From: Rodentolepis nana
Taxonomy: Eukaryota > Platyhelminthes > Cestoda > Cyclophyllidea > Hymenolepididae
Length of the DNA: 63,855 nucleotides
Reading direction: 5' to 3'
Assembly (NCBI GenBank): GCA_900617975.1
Contig: UZAE01012098.1
Span: 1-63,855, forward strand
The notes below the pieces were generated by a model. The model saw only the letters and a list, made by a program, of their open reading frames with translations. It was not told the origin of the DNA and did not search any database. Below are positions 10,601-25,600 of this stretch, piece by piece. Position numbers and translations under genes: made by a program. Position 1 is the first letter of the stretch; every line of letters begins with the position of its first letter.

Positions 10601-13600
10601 CGATAGACTTACCTCCACATGGTGCACCCTGGGCAACGTATACTCATACGGCAAAAAGTCTATAAACCTTCAGTTGACTTCTCACTTCAAACTATCATCA
10701 CCCCACTGTATGCCATATTCGACCACTGCCACAGTACTCGCCTCACCATTCATCTACCTTTGTGTTTGTCTCTTTTACATCTTGAAACACTCTTCTGTCC
10801 CCCCCCCTAAAAAACGTTTTCCACTTTGATGTTCCTTCTCCTCTGTAAAGCTTGAAGTCAACTAAAGGGCTAATGATAACTATCACAAAGCCGATTTTGT
10901 GTGCTTCGCTAAGATATGCCCGACAACACCCACCACCCAAAAGCTTCTGCCATCCTCCCATTAAAACGGCGCAAATCATAGGTAGAACAGAGCGCAGTTC
11001 AATAGGTAGTGAAGGGAAGTGAAATTAAAAAACTAACGCAAAGTTAGAATTAGATGAATGCTAATCCGAAGGGACAATTGTGCTTGAAGTACTCACAACT
11101 TATTATTTTAATTTTTGGGTTTTATTGTATATATAACTGAGTTACTTGGTTACTTGAAAGCTAACCTTATTTCAATTCATATGCCTACTGAACAAATAAA
11201 AACCCACCGGTAATATCGATTGTTTTATCCTCAATGTTTATTTGAATCGGTTTGTCGTTGTCATCGGAAAGGTCAAAAGTGGCCTTCGGTTTTGTACTTG
11301 TATGCGTAGATACTTGGCAACTCATTTTCCCTTTGCCAGTTGTGTTGAAGCCCATTGGAGAAGGAGGTACCATTCTACTATTCGGACGACTAGTTTCACT
11401 GATTTCTGCTGAAATTCGTTCTCGAAGATTGCGGAACCGCTTTTTGAAGTCATATTTCTGGCAAGCACATTTGTGAATCTGATTGTAGGATTTAACGTTT
11501 GCATGACACCGGATACAATACCAAGTTGCCCGACTGGCGATTTCCTGAAATAATAGAAAATTAAATTTTATGGTATTAGCTGGGCACATAAAATACTCAG
11601 AACGATGGAAACTCTAGTTATTGATGCTTTCATTGAACAGGAGCCTGTATAGATAGAAAACAGACTTCTGGAAGAAAAAATATCGAAGAACTTAAGCAAC
11701 AAATAGTGAAATGCAAAATAGACCGTAAGCATTTTTCAAGTAAATTAACCAAAGTCATTTTGAATGAGACGTTCTGAAATCGTTCATTGTTTACTATCAT
11801 GCACGTTGAAAAGAATTAGCAACTAAAATTAATCTTAAACAGTGGGTCATATCCAATGATAGGCGTCATTCCACTTATCGTGGATTTAGCAGTAGTCTCC
11901 GTTAAATTATCGGTGTTATGATACACACGAAGGAAATCGAATATGGAATTTCCTATGCGATTTCGGCTTCATCCCCTCCCCCCTCCATGCATGTATGATT
12001 GAAAGACTTAGGTAGTACTTTGGTTAATAAAGATGTTAGGGGAAACACCTAATGACGTGTCATTAAAGAGATGCTTTAAATGATGAAAATTTCTCAGAGA
12101 TATCTACTCATCTATTTGGGCATGTACGAGAAATCATACCTTATACTTAAAGAAGGCTAATGCCGACGATCTTCTAAACACACGTTGGGAAAGATGAATA
12201 AGAAGAATAGGCACATCTTTTTATTATTGGTGTAGTCATAAGACAGCAATCATTTATTCATGTCGTCTTATTGTTATTGAATCATTGACAGACCGCGTAT
12301 TTCAAGTGTTTATAGTGGGTTCCAATCAGAAGTGATAATGCTGATATTATTCATATTCCTTTGAACAAATTCAGAAATAATGTCATTTCCAGAAATTGTT
12401 TCAATATTCTGTACAAGCTTACTAACATCAGTATTAATATTATCAATAATGTTTATTGATATTAACAAACCTATGCAAGCTTTGAACTGCACCATAAACA
12501 TGAAGATTGAGTGTATAACGAAATTTGGCAATAGTTTCAGGGCATTTTATTGTTAGAGAAGTTGACCCGATCAAGTAACCTAAGTAAAAGAATAGCGAAC
12601 GATTACTATTGATGTATAAGCTCAGACAGACGCGTAGTCAGATAGGAACCTTCTTTCAACAGTGTTGACAGTTTTTAGTAGTTCTTAGTGCTTTAGAAAA
12701 CTACTTTTTTTCCAAAGTGGCTTCCAATATTGTCTTGAACAAATAAAAGATGAAGAATTTATAACACTAAATATTGGCTTTATGACCCAAAAGTTAGCTT
12801 GGTTTTAGCGATCAATCTTAAAGTAGGAGTAGTTGTTAGACTCAACAAATGTGGCCATCCATAAAGTGGGGAAATTTAAATATAAATGGATTATACCTGC
12901 ACACTGGTTCATAGGCTTATTCTTACCTCCTTTCAAACTATCACCTGCTCTTCTGTAAAAAAATAAAGTCGAATTCGATCAAGTGCATTAACGTATCTCT
13001 TTGCATGTTTTTATCACAGCCCAGATTGTCCTGCATCAGTACTGTCGCTTCCTTTCCCTTCTTCTTCGTAGCTTCTTAACATCCTGACTACTAATAATTT
13101 AAATCAATTTATTTACATATTAATAGATTTCTTTTGAACGGTACAAATATGCATACATGACCCTTGATTTCATATTCATAACTTATTCATAACCATTCAT
13201 TTGCTATTTCTTAAAGCTCTACTGGAGCTCAGAATTATTTGAATGTCGCTTCCCATGCTCCTCGTGACTATCTGAACATGTAGTTCTTTAACGGTCAATT
13301 ATCAATACGAATTGTTAGTTTGTTAAATTGGCTTGGAGGTTTATCTTTTAATCTTCCATTTTGTCTTCATGATTCTTAATGACAGTACACTTTAACTGTA
13401 CTTTTTTTGCTCTGTTTTAGTAGTTTACTTGATACATGATAGTATCTGATAGTATACTTGATGTATATCTGAGCAAGTACGTAGAAGTATTTTCCGAAGA
13501 AGCAGTTTTACTATGGCTTTGGAGGTGGAATGGATGTTCGATCTGGAGTTAATCATCTTTCTTGTTCCACTGAATTTGCCATTAAAGGATTCACTTTTAG

Positions 13601-16600
13601 GTCTCACTAACACTTTTTTCTAAAACAACGGAGTCTTTGTTGTCCAGAGAGCAAGAAAATGTAGGTGCTTCAGTACTTATTCGTGTTATATTAGGAGAGC
13701 TGATGTAACGGGACGCCAATCACTAGCAGCTTCAGTTCACCGATGTGCATCAAGCTTAATTAAATCCCTACTCCATGTACAAGAAATTTTTATGATAATA
13801 TTTTCATGGTTCTGATTCATTGACCTTAGTTCAACCATGAATTTTAACATTTCATCATTGGAATTTGAATGTCATTCTAATCTTAGCAAATACTTTAAAT
13901 TTCACTTTCTTGATTAAAATTTGTTGAACCCAAATTGACATCGGTGGATTGCATGCCCTTGGGTATAAATTTCATTAATGACTTTAGTAGTAACTTTGCA
14001 GGGATTTAATCCCTGATCAAAGAATTGCGGTATGTAATGTCTGCCTGACGTGTTCTCGGTCGGCTTTTAATAGAACATTCTAACTCTTAATAATAAAATA
14101 AAATTTATTACGCTTGAATAAAGTTGAATAATTTGTTTGCAAAGGAACATTGACTTAGAGATTTGGTTCCTTCTTCGCGTCTTTTCACAAACTAACCCCA
14201 AACATCTGCTGGCAAAGTTTGCAATTTCCCATTGGTCACCCCCTAATATGTGCGTATCAGTGGTATATCACGAGTAAAGAAGTCCTTTCGAGTAAAGCCA
14301 TAAACCGAAATACTGGACGATGACACAGCTAATTAAATGCTTATCAACTGAATGTCACTAACATGATATCAAATTATAATGAGTGCATATAAAAATAGTT
14401 TAACTTTTTCTGAGTATACCTAATAACTAATGATAAATTAGAAGTCCAACTCAATGAGAATTCGATTCAAGAGAATCAATACACCTTGTGTTATGAATCA
14501 ATACCAATATATAAGTAACGGCCTTTTGTCTCCAAAACACAAAAATTCTGCAAATGTACTTGGAAACTTCATTTTCCCTATAAAAACTCACAAAAGCAAC
14601 CATTTATTGCTAAGACGTTGACTATTAAGATATATTGCTCTGGTTACCTCAGTAGGTACAAATCTACCTGCTAATGAACATAAATAGTTGCACTTCAAGA
14701 GTGTATTAAGAATCAATACGTTAAGATAAAAGCGTGTTGACAATATTTATAGCACAATAGAAAGCATAGATTTCGAATTCTACTATTTTGAAGACACTGC
14801 TTCATGATCTGTTAGGATTACCTCCTCCGAATCTGATTGTTCTAAAGATAATTTGCTCTTTCTTTTCAGTTGGTCGTGCAGCCTTGAATTCGCAATAATA
14901 ATGCAAGATTATACACTTGGCTGAGCAAACGCAAAGGGATGATTGGTTGGCAAATTGCAAGTTTACATGCATGTTGCTACCAATATGAGAATCTTCAAGC
15001 TGACTACAGTGAGTAGTCTTCTAGTATTTCTCAGTACTACCGCATCAAGTAGTATGACCAGTTTTGTTGCCATACATTGCGCGGCGTAAAGTAGTACATT
15101 AAATCCATCTATTCAGAAACAATAATTTGTCGGAATTTTTACGAAAAGCATTCACGGACCAGGGAAATTGAAGACACTTTTAGCCGCCCTTTAAACAAAC
15201 TCATATTCTGTCCTTGGTCTTATTGACCAGTAGTAGTTTATGAATTAGGACATACACTTCACTCAGTTTACACCGTTTGACACCAATATTGTAATCTGTA
15301 CCTTGATAGATGTGTGTCATGCGTACTCTATATTTACTGGTCAGTTAATGAAAATCGCCATAGAATGTCAAGAGTAAATTTGAATGCTACTTGTGATGCA
15401 AATACATGATTTCAGAATTAATGACAGCTCAAATATTTAGATTCGTATACAACTTGCCTCAAGTCACAGTATTTACAACATTTTGAGCGTACACAGCGTT
15501 AAATAATGTAATATTTACCTATGAAGATATCGAACAGCGTTCTAATCAATCAGTCTATTAATTGTTGTCTCCAAACTCAAAATAACCCTTGAATAGTGCA
15601 TCATGGCAAGTGAATAAATTCGTGGTTGTGGAAGCGCTTTGGCGTAAAAGGTAATGAAAATATTAATGAAATGGAAAGATATCATACCCATCTATCTATT
15701 AGACACGGGAAGTGTTTTCAAAAGTTTTCTTACCTGTGAATCACAAATGAAGAATCCAATAGTTCTTTCATGTATAGTTGATTGGGGAGTTGAAGGTGGA
15801 TTGATGGCTAAATATGGATATTGTCCTGCACCACCATCATTTTCTTCCTCTGCACTCTGAGCTAGGATTGCAATCAACATTAGCTCCAACTTCTCCATGC
15901 ACAGCTTGGCCGCCTCTGCAAAAGTCATCCCATCAAAAGCCACTGAAAACCGAGCTGAATACAACTCCATACTCACTCCATGCAAGTACTCCGACAGCCA
16001 TTGGGCATTCTGACCACCGAGATTATCAAGATTTGTCGCTGACGAAGTTCTAATACCTGCCTCAACGAAGCGTTGAGTGCTTTGATCGGTCTTTCCTCGA
16101 AAAATGGATGTGGTATAGAACTTGCGGAAGTTCTCAGTTAAACGAAGAGCCAAATTGGGCATAGACTGCAAGCGAACTCTAGGAACCTTGATGCCTTGAT
16201 CTGGATCATTTCCTTCCACGGAAGGAGTAGAAGTAGTGAACGTCTGAGCAGACGTTACATGCATTGTCGCGTCTTCCATTGCTATTGCAGCTCCTGCTAT
16301 CGAGTGCTGTCCGTGGAGAGAGCGCATTGAGAAGAGATTGGTAAGGAGAGTGGAGAATCCTGGTGCTAGACAGCTCTGGGCGAGAAAACCCAGCTTCAAT
16401 TCGGAGAAGCACACGATCTCGTCACCTGCTTGCCAGTTCCATGTTGGAATATTCAGAAGATGAGACTAAATGTTTACGGATTTATATTACATTAACTGCA
16501 AAAAATTCTAAAAGTATCAGAGGATAATTATATATGTGTTTCCAATGCTGTTATCCAGGTTATCATTAAACCTGACTCATCGATTGTCCTCAAGTAGTTT

Positions 16601-19600
16601 TTTGGTTGGACTATCCTTAATTGAGTGTCAGTAGATTTAAATTTTCCCGATCAAGGATGTCCTGAATCATTCCACAGGTTTATGCTATTCCTTTTCTACG
16701 AGACCCAATATGGCTTTTCATTCATCTACTAACAAGGGTTTCTCCACTCTCCCGCACTTTTCACCCGTTTCAATCCCCTTAGATTCACCTCAACTCCTAC
16801 TTATCTTAAGTGCTGTTACCCTAGGTGTGACACAAATCATAACTTTGTTTATTCTAGCTTCATAAGCACTGAGGTCCATTAGGCTATGATGGTATTTGGT
16901 CCCCATACAATGCCAGAAACTGACCCATCAGATAGCCTCAGTACGTGTAGATTAAACCATTTTGTGGTATGGTGAAAGTGATAATTAAGGCGACAATTAT
17001 CGATTAAGCATTCAATTTTATCAAAATTAAAATGAAATTTAATAAATGAAACAGGCAAGCGATTCCATTGCTAGGAATGTACAATCTTAAATTACAAATA
17101 ATCGATCTTCAAACCGTAAATAGAACATAACAAAGCAAAATATATTAAGCTACCACCTCTCAGATAAATATCATATTCAATTAAGTTATTTTATTTTTAT
17201 TTGAAGAGATAACGCATTGAAGTACCAAGACCAATTCTTCCTGAATGAATTGTGAAGTGGACAAAGGTGTCATGGTTGAAGAATTAAATCCCATGAGCAC
17301 TCAGGCAGACTCGAAGATGCGTTTGTGAGAGCAGAGAACTCTCAGCAATCCACCAATCAGTAGTCCGGACGTGGTTTAACAAACCCTTCATTGTATTTTA
17401 ATGAATAAGCCCGTGACAAAAAACTCATTCTAAATGAACGGATTCATTGTCATACGTCTGCCCACTTAGTTATCATTCTAATGAACAAAGATGCTCTTTT
17501 TACGTGGCTTGAGACTGTTTCGAGAAAATCTAAAATAACAAAATGGACATACTTTGACCCCAAAGGGCCAAGTGACACCGTTTGGCTGTATCTACACTGT
17601 CTTCCTATAAAAAGAATGTAACCTGTCTCCTTGCCTACAGTTTTTCATTTTGATAGATAAATCTTAACCATCAGAATTCATTTTACTTGATATAAAACAT
17701 TACAATAGAGATTGTGATAACTAAGCCAGTTCCGTCTTTCTGAGGTTCTAAATTTTTAAGCTATCCCATAAATTTTTTTTCAAATGAAGATATGATTTTT
17801 AGCTAGTAGAAGCCAAGTGCCAGTTGGAAATATAGTTCTATGAATGGTTGGACAAGTACGAATGGCTCTCATCTATCTAACAACTTTAATTTTTACTTAA
17901 AAACAAAGGCAATACTACTGTGTATTACCCTTTAAAATACTGACACTGGATTCGTTTGAATAGGCTTTCTAGCCATCTATTTAGTCACATGATATGACAA
18001 GTGAGTACTGTCTGAAAGTGAAGTGTGATTTGAGTAATCTATTGAGATTTAGTTTGAGAAAGGTGCTGTCCATTGCTACCTTACAGATATGGGCCAACAC
18101 ATTTGTGATAATTCAAAATCCTTTGGGTCCAAGTCCATGACAAACTTCGAGGTATTTTAGTAGTTAATGTTAAGTTCGAATAAAATTTCATAAGTCACGT
18201 AAAAAAACCTTGATAAAACTTGCATTATATAGTGCAAAGGAACCCCCTCCCTCAGTTACATTAACATTGGAAAGTCGCTTTCTACCACCCGTGATGCTAA
18301 CAAGCATTAAACAATACTTTTGGCCATATACATAACCGATTATCGATATCATGACCTCTGACTACGCAGATGTCGTCGTTAAACTCTGCTTCGGCACTGC
18401 GCATACATTATTCTTACCTTACGATGAAATGTAATACTAAATGTGACTCTAATTGCACTTCCCATAATACATATGGTTATTAACGAATTCGGATATATTG
18501 ATGACTTACTTTATTGCATTGCTGAAGCAACTGGACAATGACACGGACATTGCTTGCATAGTTCTTAACGGACACCACTCGCATTATATTTGCAGCATCT
18601 TCTTGGGCTGGATCTGCAGCGCGACTGTCAGCCAAAATGAGGCAGGCGTCTGCATGCGTCATGTCCACTCGTTCAAGGTCAATGTGATTCATCACTGTAC
18701 CCTATTAATTAACAGATTTTCCTTTAATCACGAGACGAAATCAATGCATTAATTGTTATTTGAAATAATGCCTTTTCAGAGAACTATAATGATGAACTAC
18801 AGTAATTAGTCAGAGAAGAGGCTCAGTTACTAATTAGTTATCGGAAGTGCTAAACGACCCCCCCCCCCAGGAGACTCTATTTAATACAGTTTCCAAATGC
18901 GTAACAGGAAAATAAAAGTGAATGAAAAATATTTCGTAGATTCAGTAAAATTTTAAGAGACAAAATAAAGGGACTTAAAAACGAACTTAAATTAAATTGA
19001 TTACTGGATTTGACAATTTGTACTTTTGCACAAATGAATCTCACATTAAAGTCCATTTGGACTTTCATTCCTAGTACAACCAAGTAGTTTCCATATAAAT
19101 AATTTATTTTATAACCAATCTCAGGAAAGTCTCTGCTCAAATTCGTAAAAGTTCCCCAGTCATTAAAATAGTAGAAGACGTGATTGAACCAAAAGTTACA
19201 TTATTCATAACGTACTCTGAATATATTGGTAGTGAAAAATAAGTAAGAGAAGAATAACAAATTTTATTGATTTGACACGAGGCTCAAGACTCACCAAAAA
19301 TTCCTAGTCAGGGTGTCAAAAGCATTTTATCTACAGGACTTAAATTAGCTCTTGCTTTAATCTGTCAGTGGTTAAATAATTGTTTATATGACTAAACCTG
19401 TAACAGACTACATACTGTACATAGTTCTGTAAAATTTGCGTATGTATACTATTATAAATAAAGTATTTTTAAAAAAGGATGAAGATTAAGAAGTGAAATA
19501 TGAGAGAAACCGAATTATTCACGCAAATTTCTATCTTAGAACCTATATAAGCTCTAACCGATGATAATTAGTCTAGCAACGGAGGTTAACCATGGTGAAG

Positions 19601-22600
19601 CCAACGCAATGCACAGGGTGGACCAATTTTGAAGCCCACTTGGTATTGATCGCTATCAAATGAAGTGGAGTGGGGTGAATATGAGGCAAGTGACCGCCTT
19701 TGTGTTTCCTCTCATTCATTCCATCCTATGAAAGCTTTATAGACTTTTATTTTGTTTCATGTTGTTTGCATGGCTTATCTATGTGATGTGCTTCAATTGA
19801 GATATGTTTGGATCCACATATATGTCTGGACTTTCGGTTTTTATGTCATTTCCAACAGTATCCTGTGGCTCTCTGAGCTAGGAGTTCAAAAATCATCCAC
19901 TGTGGCCAGAAAACGGATTATGCAATCCTATGGTATCCCTCAAGCTTAGTGCGATTTTTTGGTTCTTTCAAATTCTAGGGGTAATTGTTGCTCCTTCTGT
20001 GGAAAATTTGTTCAAGCTTCCCAAAAATATGTTTGGATTTTCTCTTTTTTATTTGTGCTTTCATAAAATTCATTCTTTCTTCGATAAATAAGTTGGAAAA
20101 AAACGAATTCATCTTACTCCCAGTGGCCGAGGAAAGTTATTTTACTTAATTTTAACGCAAATAACCTGTAAGAATTCCATGAATCGATGTTATTTAATAT
20201 TTTTCGATACGATTTATTTGTTCTCATTCAAAATGTCAGCTTTTTTAACTTTCCTCTATCAATACCAAAATCCTTCCGTAATTGTGACTAAAACTGTAAT
20301 ATTCTTCTTATCGCTCTTTGTCCTTTAGAAATGTACCCCGATTCCTCACAGACGCACATATGCTGCCTTATTTTCTCCATGATTGAATACTGACTTCATT
20401 TCCGATGGTAAGTATTAAGCAGAATGTAAGTTATAGAGACAAAAATGCTGTTTTAAATGAATATGTCACTGCAATTTGACTCGAGTAAAGTTTTTTTAGT
20501 AAACGTCTCCAGCTGATGTTCAGACTCTAATTGTATTAATAGATAGGTTAGTTGTGTGACCAAAAACATTATTAAAACACTCTTTTTTTGCTGGTAACAC
20601 TGCGTAGGTGATTTTGGACAACTGTGAATAAAAAGCTACGCCAGACGTCTGCAACTTAATTTAGAACAAAAGGCTTTGAATTACGTTATTTAGCTTAACC
20701 TTCAAATAGGCTTTTCACAGATCGTCAATAAATAATGGTAGTGGGGCGCACAACCATAAGGCACGATTAAAAGTAAATGGCAAAGGTGGAAAGATGTTCT
20801 CCCAGGACAACTGCTATTTCTCCTGGTTGAGCACCATCGTAACTCCTCGCGGTGATCTTAGAAATATACTAAAGGTTAATGTTGACAGATCCCTTTATTT
20901 CCATTTTTTTAATTGACAACCAATTGGATCTTTTTCTCTTTCAGTTTGACTTATTAGCATGACTATCAGCTATTCATTCCGATATTGTTCCTATTTGGGA
21001 GTTGGCTAGAAATTACCGTGTTTGCGTCAGTTTGTTAAATACGTTTATAGGGGGTTCGTCCTGGTGTAAATGAAATAAATTGTGATGTAATATTTCAGCA
21101 GTTTTGGAGGCCGGAAAGGAATTCTTGAAAACACTGCAATTAAAATTTATAACTCGGATTGAATTTTTTAAATAATTACCCCATGTTATTGCTGCCCAGT
21201 CAGTAAATTAACAAGACAATTTAATTCACACGCCCTCAATTATCACATTCCGTGAAGGTAATAAAACACAGAGGAGGAATTAATAAACTTAACTTGCTAA
21301 AATTTAAGGCTAAACGTTTGTGCTGCATTTGTTATCTCTTCCATTGTTCAAACAATGAAAATTTCTTTTCAAATAAAAACTAATTTTAAAACGATATTCC
21401 TGTTTATTTGCTTTTTCCTAGATTTAGCATTTGAAATCAATCACTAAGAAAACTGACAATGCGGCGTCTTGTTATAATTCGGCTATGGGGGGGGGGAGGG
21501 CATATAGTCTTGGAGCTAATTGGGAAAAAAATACTTGGCTCTGACTCCGTCAAAGTTGTTAAAATAAGAAAAGGAAAGAACGCACTAGACTTTTTATCCT
21601 GTCGAAAATGATGATATGTCCCTCTTTACATACCGCTCACAACTACCATTTCTACGTGTATTCTGTTTGTTGTCTAAATTTTTATTCGTCATTTGTCTAG
21701 CCATTAGGAAATAATGCGAAGATACATTAATAGGCAAGATCTTCAATTTGCCAATCAGAACCTCTGAAATTAACCATACGGTTTTTATTTAAATTAATAA
21801 ACGGAAAAAAATGCCCTGAAATCTCGGAAAATCTGCGCCGAAGTTCAAGAAGGTGAGATATGTCAACATTACGAATTGTGGTAGAGAAGATAAATAAGCA
21901 ATTCGGAACCCTATGGATAAATTTCGTTAGACTCATTTCATGCTTCGAGTTTCATTTCTAGTTGACGCACGTCTCTTGCGCCACTTCTAGTTGCTTAATT
22001 ATTTCTTATATACGATTTTTTTCTCGCGACGAAAACTAGCATGTATTTTTTTGCACCTTTTGGTTAGTAATTGATGTGTTGCGGTTAATAATAATTGGAA
22101 ACCTCGAATTGCTTCACTTATCATGCAAATGAAGTCCTTATTTTTAAGCGGTTTCTCACAAATCGTGTGTTTTGAAAGTGAAGACAACTTTGTATCTCAA
22201 TAAAAGTTCATATAAATCTTAACGAAGATAATGCATTGTTTTGATATTTATAAAATAGCAAATGTTTCTACCACGGTTATTTCACATGAATATAAAGGCT
22301 ACCTGAATGTTTTGCTGGGTAACCTTTATGGAAAACACTTGGGAATTAATACGAGAAAATGAAGGTGGAATTCTCCCTTAATTACTTTTAAACTAAATTT
22401 TTACAAAGAGTAGTTTTATGTAATTTGAGCAATTAAAGCATTACAAGAAGATGCAGTGGACATCATTTTTCATGAATGGTTGCTCAATCGTCTGAAACCA
22501 AGAATCAAATTACATTTTATTCCTCAAATTCGCACTTTCGACTCCTCGCTCCCCCCACACCTCCGATAACTTCTAATTGGACAATTTAATTCTTTCGTAT

Positions 22601-25600
22601 TCTAGATTGCTTTTAAATAATAAAAATATGCATGTGAAATTTTTGTCTTGTCGAAGGCATTTACACCTTCCTAATAAACAAAAAGGAAATCATTAATTTA
22701 GGAACAAAGAACATAAGAACTAGGTTAGTTCCACAATGCTAAAACTATCATTATTATTCCGTCTTTTAACCTATTTGAGCAACACTTAATAGAATGACTA
22801 GACCGATCATTATCGCCAAAAACTTATCAATGGTGCCCATGGTAGAAAAGAGGCAGCTTCATAATCCAGGGTATAAATTATGAAGTTCAAACTTTGTAAA
22901 GGGTACTGATAACTATTAAATGCAAGGTTAATCTAAATGCAATTAAAGAAGACCTTATTTAAACTATAACTTGACTCGCAGTTCGTTTGACCTCTCCCAA
23001 CTCCATCCACCCCCCTGTATCGTTCAATAAACTTATTATTTGCCACATTCAATTTTTATTCCAGTTCGAAGATTTCTGAATTTCGGAATACAACGGCAGT
23101 TTATAATAGAATGTTAAGAATCTGGATGCTATTTCACTAATACTTTGCAAGTACTCTTCTTGTTCATCAGCTCTATCTATTAACCAAATAGTTTTTAAAG
23201 CGCTTTGTTTGAATGATTAAATTAGGGCGATAGTAACGTAACTATTGACCAAACGTTTAAGCTGAAATTAAAAATCAATTTGGTAGTGATGATTGGTTCA
23301 TTCATATACATTAAGGCACTCAAACTTCAAAATCCATTGTTACAAAATTGTAGGTGGTGGAACTGTGATGACTTGATTCGTGGTGACAAGTGCGTTATTT
23401 AATCTACTTCTCTTGGAGATGAGATTTACTTACCGATTAAGTTTAGTTGAATGCCAATAAAATATCTCATGCGAATAAAGGCAGGATCAATAAATTGAAT
23501 TTGAAGCGAAAGAAGAACTGTAAATCCACTGATGAAAACATAATTCGAATGAGGTAAGAAATTTTATTTCTATGAATTTTATGCTCAGTTTCTAAGCGAA
23601 TTTCAATTAGGAACCACTAATCCATTCTCTCATTGTATAAGGGTTTCCCATTATCAAAACGTGTAGTTCTTCGTTTTATAACATATTCTAACGGTAGTTA
23701 ATTGTGATTATTTAGGATCACTATATTGAAACGCCGAAGTCCAATGTTATTTTTGTTATGTTGAAAGTGGTTCCGATTATTAAAGTATCTGCCACGGCTA
23801 ACTAACTTAATTTAATAGTGAATCATAATAAATAGAAGTGAAAATCTATAAAGTTATCATAGTGAACACAATTTGACTTCTTCAAAAAATTATAATAGAA
23901 GACATCTGACCATAGGCAATTTTATGAATAGTATATTAAAATAGAAGTTTTTGCTTGATTTTATATTAGATGCTCATTAGTTTACTTGGGCTATCAGTGA
24001 AGTACAATTTATATTGTTCATTTTTACCACTACTGATATTTTTTCAGCCATAGTGAGAGCAATGTTAAAATTCAAATTGGAAGAGCGTTAAAGAATAACA
24101 TCAGCTACTAATTAGGAATGCCACAGAGATAAGGTCTTTGTGTTCCAATGGAAGCAAGTGAACATATCTCTGGATTTATTATAATTGCTGACATGCAGGT
24201 ACGTATAGCGTGATTGCTGAAGACGTTTGGTGTAGCGCCATTTTGCGCTGAATCATCAAATAGAAAGATAAGATTAACTATTTCATATTAACAAAACATA
24301 GCGTTTCCTGGAAATCACGAAGCAGCTAGGGCAAATTGGATGAAATAACTTACAGGTTTACTTAAAGCCTAATTTATTGTCTCATCTTATTTGTATATAA
24401 TATTAGAAGTTTTTCTGTTATATAAACGATAGAGGTACCATGAAAAACGGGTATTATTGGATGAAACAATAGATTCATTAGTGGATTAAAAGTCGCCTCG
24501 AGATTTCAATTCATTACAATTATAGTATTTTTGTCTTTTACGGCCAACCCTCATCTCCATATTTATGTTCTGTCACACTGAATAACATGTATGTATTTCA
24601 GATGCGAATTTTTCAAACAGGACCTCTGATATCCAGAAGGTGACTTGAATATATGCCATGTTTTACCTAAAATGAATTGAAGTTCCTCAGTAAGAATTAT
24701 TGGACAACAACTAACATGTTCTATTTTAAATTGAGGAGGATAATCTGATCGAAAATCTTTAATGACAACTTTCTATTTGCCATTCTTTCGTATAACCATC
24801 TACAGTAAATGATTTTTTAAATTCCTATGAATAATCCACCACAATAAAAGTAAAAAATTAGACAAGTTATCTGGCTTTTAGCAAATTAAATTACTATCAA
24901 GTATATTTGAATAAATCAGTCGCTGATATATATATATATATATATGTATGATGACATAACCATCTAAACGTCACGATAGATCACTCTGATGAAACATACA
25001 TTTCCATTAAAAAGTCATTGTCCTGATAAGATGAATCAGGAGGACTGACTAGACACGAAAAGGGCAAAACGGATAAAAATATATGGTTGCATACACGTCA
25101 AACTCAGGAAAGACAAAGCATGGAATACATACTCATAAAAAATTTAAATAAACCAGTCAGACTAAATAAAGACTACAATGGAAAGGTTACAAATATTTTT
25201 TCCGCAGTTGCCACCAAATGCCTTCCTTCGAAGCATAAAGTAAAAGCAAAGTACCCTTAATTCAAAAACGCATAAAATGTGATAAATTAATGCAATAAAC
25301 CTATGACGATTGTCCCATCAACTACGAGAACATCTTAACTAAACTCAAATCTCAATGGAAAGTCATATAAATGGACGCCTTGAAGCCAGTAAACGGATTA
25401 GGGCGTACACAAACACTCAGAGAGTGGAGAGAGAGGGAATGGAGTGAATACTCGATCGAGGATATGAGGAAGAGCTCTTATTTAAAGTACATGACATACA
25501 ATAGCTTAGTCAAGGGAACTTATACCAATTCGCTTAATAGCTAGTTCGCGCCAGTATTATGATTTCAAAGTGAGCCCAAGTTTCAATATTTGAGGAAGTG

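Larger units (their letters stand above)
7700..11207 (-). other. slo1: slo1 intron 6 (3508 bp)
   Basis: Bounded by GTGGGT at the donor and CCTCTTTAG at the acceptor. It contains the inverted pair of retroposons (10011-10337 and 10592-10893) and no other feature. Confidence 0.85.

Noticed and set aside
19580..19640. Short words shared with the first 64 bp of the window (CACAGGGTGGACCAAT and GGAGGTTAA, opposite strand)
   Set aside because: The order of the two words differs and nothing between them matches, so a common element is not shown.
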